A stretch of DNA of 64,000 nucleotides from NCBI RefSeq assembly GCF_902491285.1, contig NZ_CABUHK010000017.1, forward strand, positions 1 through 64,000, read 5' to 3'. Each line of letters opens with the position of its first letter. Positions within the stretch are counted from its first letter, which is position 1. Source of the stretch: an uncultured Bacteroides sp. (GTDB taxonomy: Bacteria; Bacteroidota; Bacteroidia; Bacteroidales; Bacteroidaceae). Position numbers and translations under genes: made by a program. The notes under the pieces are model-generated. The model was not told the DNA's origin and made no database searches. It saw only the letters and a program-made list of their open reading frames with translations. This document shows positions 60,023 to 64,000 of the stretch, one piece after another.

Positions 60023-61198
60023 ATGATAAACCAATATTTCTATATCGCAAGGCTTATTGCCAAATATTTATCCGAAGAAATAAAAGAAGAAGAATTGGCG
60101 GAACTGACGCAGTGGAGAAACGAATCTGCCGGAAACGAACGGCTCTTTCAGGAAATCTGCCGTGAAGAGAACATAAAGTTGAATATGCAGAAAAGGCAGG
60201 CTTTCAGTACGGAAAACGGTTGGGTAGGGGTACAGAGGAAAATACAACATCATCGTTTCAGATACCGTCTGTTGAACGTATGCAAATATGCCGCCATCCT
60301 TATTCTTCCGTTGGCTATCGCTACTTTCGCAATTTATAAGAGTAACACTTACGATGCCCCTCATCCGGTAGCTCATGCAACGGAGCAAATCATTCCGGGC
60401 GGCAAGAAAGCCACCCTTATGCTGGATAACGGGGAGACAATCGACCTGAAATCCACTTCGGGGGTAGAGCTGAAAGAAAAAGACGGGACAGTTATCCGAG
60501 TGGACTCCACCGCATTGAATTACCGGCAGGTTCCTGACCGTTCATCCGATAAACTTGCTTATAATAAGGTAAACGTTCCTCGCGGCGGCGAATACCAGTT
60601 GACGTTGAGCGACGGAAGTAAGGTGCACTTGAACTCTATGAGTTCTATCCGCTTTCCGGTTCAGTTTGCGAAAGACTGCCGCCAGGTGGAACTGGAAGGA
60701 GAGGCCTATTTTGAAGTAAGCAAAACGGGGCATCCCTTTATTGTAAAAACCAAAGGGATGGATATCGAGGTATTGGGAACTACCTTTAATATATCCGCTT
60801 ACGCAGATGAGGAATATCAGACAACGCTTGTCAGCGGCTCAGTAAGGGTACAGACAGAAAATGGAAGCAACCGGATTCTGAAACCGTCCGAACAGGCTTG
60901 CATCACTCCGGGCAGTAATCAGATAAATGTCCGCAATGTAGACACCGCATTCTACACTTCATGGATACATGGAAAGATTAACTTCAAAGACCGTCGACTG
61001 GAAGATATTATGAAAACACTCGCCCGTTGGTATGATATGAACGTAGTCTATGGCGATGAGGCTACAAAGGAATTGCGCTTCGGCTGCTATATCAACCGCT
61101 ATAATGAGATAACCCCGCTTGTGGAATTACTGGAACAGACGGGCAGGGTTTCTGTCGACGTGGAAGGAAAAACTATTAAAATATTTACTAATCATTAA
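60023..61198 (+). CDS. FecR-type anti-sigma factor
   Basis: 391 aa. N-terminal cytoplasmic domain (1-85) that should hold the ECF sigma factor, one helix (about 90-107: YAAILILPLAIATFAIY), and a periplasmic FecR domain (ERGGEYQLTLSDGSKVHLNSMSSIRFPVQF-like segment; VELEGEAYFEVSKTGHPFIVKT; DIEVLGTTFNISAYADEEYQTTLVSGSVRV), then DUF4974 (FKDRRLEDIMKTLARWYDMNVVY). Between the sigma factor (85 bp upstream) and the SusC transducer (10 bp downstream). Confidence 0.93.
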   Translation: MINQYFYIARLIAKYLSEEIKEEELAELTQWRNESAGNERLFQEICREENIKLNMQKRQAFSTENGWVGVQRKIQHHRFRYRLLNVCKYAAILILPLAIATFAIYKSNTYDAPHPVAHATEQIIPGGKKATLMLDNGETIDLKSTSGVELKEKDGTVIRVDSTALNYRQVPDRSSDKLAYNKVNVPRGGEYQLTLSDGSKVHLNSMSSIRFPVQFAKDCRQVELEGEAYFEVSKTGHPFIVKTKGMDIEVLGTTFNISAYADEEYQTTLVSGSVRVQTENGSNRILKPSEQACITPGSNQINVRNVDTAFYTSWIHGKINFKDRRLEDIMKTLARWYDMNVVYGDEATKELRFGCYINRYNEITPLVELLEQTGRVSVDVEGKTIKIFTNH

Positions 61199-61208
61199 TC
61201 CCTGTTTT

Positions 61209-64000
61209 ATGGAAAAACTACGTAATGTTAACCGACTGGGGAAATATGGAAGACGTCTTTGCATGACATTCCTCTTTCTCTGTATTACGACTTCAGGGCT
61301 TATGCAGGCATCAGTGTTTGCACAGGCTACCGTTACAGCCAAATTTAGAAATGTGACACTGAATGAAGTGCTTTGGGAAATTCAGAAACAAACAGACTTT
61401 ACATTTATTTACAGCACAAGTGATGCGAAGAAAGTCCGGGTGGAAAACCTGAATGTGAAGAATGAACTGATTTCCGAGGTGCTCAACAAATGCCTGCAAA
61501 ATAGCGGGCTGACCTATACGGTGCATGATGGAGTGATTGCCATCCGTAAGGCTGAACCGGCAAAGGGGCAAGTCGCTGCTGTACAGGAAAAGAGTTATAC
61601 GATTACAGGTAAGGTGACCGAAGATAATGGCGAACCGATTATCGGAGCCAACGTGATTGTAAAAGGTACGACGAATGGTATGATGACCGACTTGAATGGT
61701 AATTTTCATTTGGAAGTAATGGATAAGAAAGTTGCTTTGGTGGTTTCTTATATCGGTTACACTTCGCAGGAAGTGGTTGTCACTCCCGGCAAGGCGGTTC
61801 ATGTAGTTTTGAAAGTGGATAATAACCTGTTGGAAGAGGTGATAGTAACAGGATATGGTACTTTTAAGAAATCGGCTTATGCAGGTTCTGCCAGTATTGT
61901 AAAGACGGAAGCGGTGAAAGATGTTCCTAACGTATCATTCCAGCAGATGTTGGAGGGAGCGGCTCCCGGTGTCAGTGTGAATAGCGGTTCGGGCATACCG
62001 GGTTCGTCCACGTCTATCCGTATCCGTGGTATGGGTTCGTTCAATGCTTCCAACTCTCCGCTTTATGTAGTGGACGGTGTTCCTGTATTGTCCGGCAACA
62101 TCGGTGCATCCGGCAGTGATTCCGGTTTGGACGTGATGTCTACCTTAAATACGTCTGATATCGAGAGCATTACTGTTATCAAAGATGCTGCTGCCGCTTC
62201 GCTCTACGGTTCGCGTGCAGCAAACGGGGTGGTTATCATCACTACCAAACAGGGAAAGTCGGGCAAGCCGGTCTTCTCACTGAAATCCGACTGGGGATTT
62301 TCTAATTTCGCCATGCCTTTCCGCGAGATAATGGGCGGACAGGAACGGCGGAATATGATTCACGAAGGTTTGCGCAATTACGCGTTATCCTACACCGGCA
62401 AAGTGGATGAGGATGCCATGGAAGAAGGGCTGCATCCGGGCATGACCGAGAATGAGGCTTGGGCGTATGCGGATGCGAACATCGACCAGTATGCACCGAT
62501 ACCCTGGTGCGGTTTTACGGATTGGGACGATTATCTGTTCCGTAATGGTAGTCATCAGAATTATGAGTTTTCTGCTTCCGGCGGACAGGAGAAGATTAAG
62601 TATTACACCTCTATCGGCTACATGAAGCAGGAAGGTGTTACTATCAACTCCGGACTGGAACGTGTTTCCGCCCGTTTGAACGTGGATTACCAAATGGCTA
62701 AATGGATGAATATTGGTGCCAAGATACAATTCTCAAGAGTGAATCAGGATACCTACTCGGAAGGTACTACCTATACTTCTCCCATCTACGGTACACGCAA
62801 CGGTGCTACTCCTTCCGACCCTGTATGGAACGAGGACGGTACATGGAACCGTGAACTTATCAAGTTGGACGACCGTAATCCTATGTTATCCAATTCCTTC
62901 AACTTCAAGAAAGAATATGTAACCCGCTCTTTCAATACTGTCTATGCGACTTTCGACATTTGGAAAGGCATCAAGTTTACATCGACATACAGTTATGACT
63001 TTGTGATGAACAAGTCGCGTGCATGGAAAGATCCGCGTACCAGTGACGGTGACGACGACAACGGACGTTTCAGCAAGGACTATAATGATATTACGAATAT
63101 GACATGGTCTAATATCCTGACCTATCAGACCAAGTTTAAGAAGAAACACAACCTGGATTTGTTGGCAGGTTATGAAATCAACAGCAAGGAATCGGACGGA
63201 TTGGGTGCTACCATTTCCAACTTCGCACGCTGGGATAAGCCGGAGATAAACAATGGTGTGGTCTATCAAAGTATGGGCGGTTCCAACAAGGCGACCCGCA
63301 TTGTCTCTTATATCACACGTGCCAACTACGATTACGATAATAAATATTATTTGGGCGCCAGTTGGAGAACGGACGGAAGTTCACGTTTGGCAAGAGAGAA
63401 CCGTTGGGGAAACTTCTGGTCGGTATCGGGAGCATGGAGAGTCAGTTCCGAGAACTTTATGAAACCTGTTCAGGATTGGTTGAGCGATTTGAAACTCAGG
63501 GTGTCTTATGGTGTGAACGGAACGTTGCCTTCTTCCTACTACGGCTATTTGGGATTGAGCAGCCTCACCAGCAACTACAATAATAATCCGGGCATATCGC
63601 AGTCGCAACTGGAGAACAAGGAACTGACCTGGGAAACCAACTATAACTTCAACTCCGGCATTGACTTGGGATTTTTCGACAACAGACTGAGTGTTACGTT
63701 TGAATATTATATCCGTACCACGAAGAACTTGCTTTACAGCCGTCCGTTGTCTTTGTCTACCGGCTTCTCCAGCTACCTTTCCAACATCGGCAAATTGCAG
63801 AATAAGGGTTATGAACTGGAAATCCGTTCAACGAATATCGAAACGAAGAATTTCCGTTGGAGCAGCAGCCTGAACCTGGGACACAACTCCAATAAGATAT
63901 TGAAGCTGGACGGTGACTTGAAGCAAGTGACTAGCGGAACGACTATACATAAGGTGGGCTTGCCTTATTCTACCTATTATATGATTGAATTTGCAGGCAT
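61209..64000 (+). CDS. SusC-type TonB-dependent transducer with STN domain (3' end cut by window)
   Basis: ATG at 61209; open to the right edge, about 930 residues seen. Signal segment (RRLCMTFLFLCITTSGLMQASVFAQ), STN/secretin-TonB N-terminal domain (about 45-110: FRNVTLNEVLWEIQKQTDFTFIYS) which contacts the FecR anti-sigma, carboxypeptidase-regulatory-like domain (YTITGKVTEDNGEPIIGANVIVKGTT), plug with SusC signature (IESITVIKDAAAASLYGSRAANGVVIITTK) and the first part of the barrel. A SusD partner is expected beyond the window. The ligand is unknown. Confidence 0.93.
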   Translation, partial: MEKLRNVNRLGKYGRRLCMTFLFLCITTSGLMQASVFAQATVTAKFRNVTLNEVLWEIQKQTDFTFIYSTSDAKKVRVENLNVKNELISEVLNKCLQNSGLTYTVHDGVIAIRKAEPAKGQVAAVQEKSYTITGKVTEDNGEPIIGANVIVKGTTNGMMTDLNGNFHLEVMDKKVALVVSYIGYTSQEVVVTPGKAVHVVLKVDNNLLEEVIVTGYGTFKKSAYAGSASIVKTEAVKDVPNVSFQQMLEGAAPGVSVNSGSGIPGSSTSIRIRGMGSFNASNSPLYVVDGVPVLSGNIGASGSDSGLDVMSTLNTSDIESITVIKDAAAASLYGSRAANGVVIITTKQGKSGKPVFSLKSDWGFSNFAMPFREIMGGQERRNMIHEGLRNYALSYTGKVDEDAMEEGLHPGMTENEAWAYADANIDQYAPIPWCGFTDWDDYLFRNGSHQNYEFSASGGQEKIKYYTSIGYMKQEGVTINSGLERVSARLNVDYQMAKWMNIGAKIQFSRVNQDTYSEGTTYTSPIYGTRNGATPSDPVWNEDGTWNRELIKLDDRNPMLSNSFNFKKEYVTRSFNTVYATFDIWKGIKFTSTYSYDFVMNKSRAWKDPRTSDGDDDNGRFSKDYNDITNMTWSNILTYQTKFKKKHNLDLLAGYEINSKESDGLGATISNFARWDKPEINNGVVYQSMGGSNKATRIVSYITRANYDYDNKYYLGASWRTDGSSRLARENRWGNFWSVSGAWRVSSENFMKPVQDWLSDLKLRVSYGVNGTLPSSYYGYLGLSSLTSNYNNNPGISQSQLENKELTWETNYNFNSGIDLGFFDNRLSVTFEYYIRTTKNLLYSRPLSLSTGFSSYLSNIGKLQNKGYELEIRSTNIETKNFRWSSSLNLGHNSNKILKLDGDLKQVTSGTTIHKVGLPYSTYYMIEFAG

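Noticed and set aside
1..64000. tRNA, rRNA or tmRNA genes
   Set aside because: None recognised by eye on either strand. In particular no tRNA lies at the edges of the accessory island, so integration at a tRNA is not supported.

Overview
The window looks like a chromosomal segment of a gut Bacteroides (B. thetaiotaomicron/ovatus/caccae-like; species not determined). The evidence is SusC/SusD pairs, lipoproteins with a Cys shortly after the leader, ECF sigma/FecR/SusC-with-STN signalling, and promoters of the Bacteroides type (TTTG, about 20 nt, TAnnTTTG) instead of -35/-10 boxes. No rRNA, tRNA or CRISPR array was seen. The first gene is cut by the left edge and the last by the right edge.

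1-16 kb: an aminotransferase and a LolC/E-like permease (+), then a minus-strand block: sigma-54 activator, its sensor kinase, an AI-2E family permease and a glycosyltransferase. Divergent from the activator is an efflux operon: TolC-like protein, HlyD-like adaptor, MacB-like permease, ATPase, second permease. A good sigma-54 promoter lies ahead of the TolC-like gene, and three copies of a 15-bp palindrome lie in the shared intergenic region, so the two-component pair probably controls the pump.

16-31 kb: a complete sialic-acid locus: FadR-type GntR regulator with a 31-bp palindromic operator, NanM-like epimerase, lyase, sialidase, MFS transporter, sialate O-acetylesterase, SusC/SusD pair, second (lipoprotein) sialidase, and a PKD/LamG-like surface lipoprotein, closed by a hairpin terminator. 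A short promoter-terminator unit (candidate sRNA) sits just upstream. 31-36.5 kb: a 43-aa basic protein, GH130 enzyme and a two-domain glycosyltransferase in one coupled operon, then a membrane protein, a hexapeptide acetyltransferase and another membrane protein.

36.5-53.7 kb is an AT-rich accessory island with three parts. (a) A 5,855-bp transposon (36798-42652) with 49-bp terminal inverted repeats, an 8-bp target duplication, an IS1595-type transposase and passenger genes. (b) A 0.5-kb non-coding segment of twelve phased ~22-bp repeats inside a pair of 51-bp inverted repeats. (c) An integron-like array: an IntI/Xer-like tyrosine recombinase followed by fifteen single-gene cassettes. Each cassette is bounded by a ~55-60-bp imperfect palindrome, and the 5' arm of a cassette's closing palindrome is complementary to that same cassette's own first bases, as expected if cassettes circularise and integrate like integron cassettes. 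Several products resemble immunity-type proteins. The layout matches the published recombinase-associated acquired interbacterial defence (rAID) clusters of Bacteroides.

53.9-64 kb returns to core-like sequence: a TonB-dependent receptor whose N-terminus is half an HU-like domain, two LytS-type kinases (the first lacking its catalytic His), a LytTR regulator, then an ECF sigma factor, FecR anti-sigma and a SusC transducer running off the window.
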